Source: Candidatus Phascolarctobacterium caballi (GTDB lineage: Bacteria; Bacillota; Negativicutes; Acidaminococcales; Acidaminococcaceae). From it: a DNA stretch of 7,366 nt. The number at the start of each line of letters is the position of its first letter. Positions within the stretch are counted from its first letter, which is position 1. The position numbers and the translations under genes were made by a program. Shown piece by piece: positions 6,737-7,366 of this stretch. The stretch spans positions 1 through 7,366 of the forward strand of contig JAGHTS010000198.1 of assembly GCA_018065225.1 (NCBI GenBank). Direction: 5' to 3'. The notes beneath the pieces were generated by a model. The model was not told the DNA's origin. It saw only the letters and a list, made by a program, of their open reading frames with translations, and made no database searches.

Positions 6737-7228
6737 CTACACCTTACGCAATGCCTCTAATTTGGCTGCTTTTTCTGCAACCTCTTTTTTCATTTTTTCC
6801 CTGTCCGCCACCAATTTGGCTACAAGTTCAGGATGAGCCGTTGCCAAAATCTGTATAGCAAACAATGCCGCATTTTTTGCACCGTTAATCGCCATAGTCG
6901 CCACAGGAATACCGCCCGGCATCTGCACAAAACTAAGCAAAGCATCCATACCGCCCAAAGGAGTGGCATTAATAGGAATACCAATTACAGGCAATGTTGT
7001 ATAAGAAGCAACCACGCCGCCCAAATGTGCCGCCGCACCGGCCGCCGCAATAATCACTTCCACACCCCGTGACCGTGCCTCCGCAGCAAATTTCTGCACC
7101 ACTTCAGGAGTACGGTGGGCGCTGGCAACCGTAACTTCAACCTCAACACCAAAATCTTTTAAAGTTTTCTCTGCCGGCTCCAACACAGGCCAATCAGAAT
7201 TACTGCCCATAATAATCGCTACTTTCAT
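6737..7228 (-). CDS. purE: N5-carboxyaminoimidazole ribonucleotide mutase (PurE)
   Basis: Produces CAIR in the sixth step. The class I form converts N5-CAIR made by PurK. The 163-residue length, the start MKVAIIMGSNSDWPV, SAHRTP with H38 (36-41), AGAAAHLGGVVA with H68 (63-74), TTLPVIGIPI (77-86) and VQMPGGIPVAT (101-111) all fit class I PurE. The usual AHLPG reads AHLGG here. The C-terminal 28 residues are a charged helix. PurK is not in the window, so whether the organism has it elsewhere or uses AIR and CO2 directly cannot be decided here. It is the first gene of the operon, with a very strong AGGAGGGGG site (7233-7241) four nt before the ATG. Confidence 0.96.
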   Translation of the reverse strand: MKVAIIMGSNSDWPVLEPAEKTLKDFGVEVEVTVASAHRTPEVVQKFAAEARSRGVEVIIAAAGAAAHLGGVVASYTTLPVIGIPINATPLGGMDALLSFVQMPGGIPVATMAINGAKNAALFAIQILATAHPELVAKLVADREKMKKEVAEKAAKLEALRKV

Positions 7229-7232
7229 AATG

Positions 7233-7241
7233 CCCCCTCCT
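7233..7241 (-). promoter_or_regulatory. Strong purE ribosome binding site
   Basis: AGGAGGGGG on the minus strand ends 4 nt before the purE ATG; counted from the AGGAGG core the spacing is 7 nt. It fixes the start at 7228. Confidence 0.85.
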
Positions 7242-7255
7242 AATCATTTATACAT

Positions 7256-7284
7256 ATTGTACTAAATGTTGCAAACTATCTCAA
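7256..7284 (-). promoter_or_regulatory. Sigma-A type promoter of the purine operon
   Basis: On the minus strand, -35 TTGAGA (7279-7284) and -10 TACAAT (7256-7261) are separated by exactly 17 bp, each close to consensus. Transcription would begin near 7249, giving a leader of about 20 nt that holds little besides the ribosome site. There is thus no room for a riboswitch or attenuator if this is the main promoter, and regulation by a DNA-binding protein is more likely. Confidence 0.75.
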
Positions 7285-7345
7285 CCAAAAATGTGAAATA
7301 TTTTTGTTATTCTGTCCATATTATTCTTTCCATTGCGAACTATTT
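7269..7345. repeat. Near-identical 13-bp direct repeats upstream of purE, possible operators
   Basis: TTGCAAACTATCT (7269-7281) and TTGCGAACTATTT (7333-7345) match at 11 of 13 positions, 64 bp apart (about six helical turns). The first overlaps the -35 and spacer of the purE promoter, a natural repressor position. The second contains CGAAC, the core of the PurBox bound by Bacillus/Lactococcus type PurR, but the two are direct repeats whereas the Bacillus arrangement is inverted with closer spacing. By rough estimate a pair like this could arise by chance in an AT-rich region of this size, so this is tentative. Confidence 0.3.
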
Positions 7346-7366
7346 AGGCATAATGGTAGTTAATTC

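Noticed and set aside
7289..7307. Rex-like half site (TGTGAAATATTT)
   Set aside because: Only one half matches a TTGTGAnnnnnnTCACAA type site; the other half does not, and redox control of purine synthesis is not otherwise suggested.
7229..7366. Purine or PRPP riboswitch upstream of purE
   Set aside because: No conserved aptamer core or terminator/antiterminator pair seen, and the predicted start leaves only about 20 nt of leader.

Overview
The window holds one seven-gene purine nucleotide operon, all on the minus strand, read from right to left in the order purE, purF, purM, purN, purH (cyclohydrolase domain only), purD, guaB. Gaps between genes are 35 nt or less, and purM/purN overlap. Nearly every gene has a strong Shine-Dalgarno. 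The moderately AT-rich DNA, the strong SD sequences, the Fe-S type PurF and the sequence style suggest a Firmicute. A gut-type Negativicutes/Clostridia lineage (for example Acidaminococcaceae such as Phascolarctobacterium) is my best guess, but this is an inference without a database search.

Region by region (plus-strand coordinates): 1-118 is a non-coding control region made of two pairs of perfect palindromes, each pair spaced exactly 21 bp centre to centre; it probably serves a gene beyond the left edge. 120-160 is a strong intrinsic terminator closing the operon. 184-1701 is guaB, 1737-3014 purD, 3037-3627 a stand-alone IMP cyclohydrolase, 3652-4254 purN, 4247-5308 purM, 5311-6723 purF and 6737-7228 purE. 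7229-7366 is the operon's upstream region, with a good sigma-A type promoter (-35 TTGAGA, 17 bp, -10 TACAAT) giving a leader of only about 20 nt, and a near-repeated 13-bp motif overlapping that promoter.

How the genes work together: PurF makes phosphoribosylamine from PRPP and glutamine, PurD adds glycine, PurN formylates GAR, PurM closes the imidazole ring, PurE places the carboxylate, the PurH domain closes the second ring to give IMP, and IMPDH sends IMP to XMP and guanine nucleotides. Missing from the window are PurL/Q/S, PurK, PurC, PurB and the AICAR transformylase half of PurH, so the rest of the pathway must be encoded elsewhere.

Most notable points: the IMP dehydrogenase is very like the Tritrichomonas foetus enzyme, down to identical numbering of K310, C319, R418, Y419 and E431; purH is reduced to its cyclohydrolase domain; and the left-edge operator doublets. 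I see no exotic defence, mobile or RNA-guided system here.
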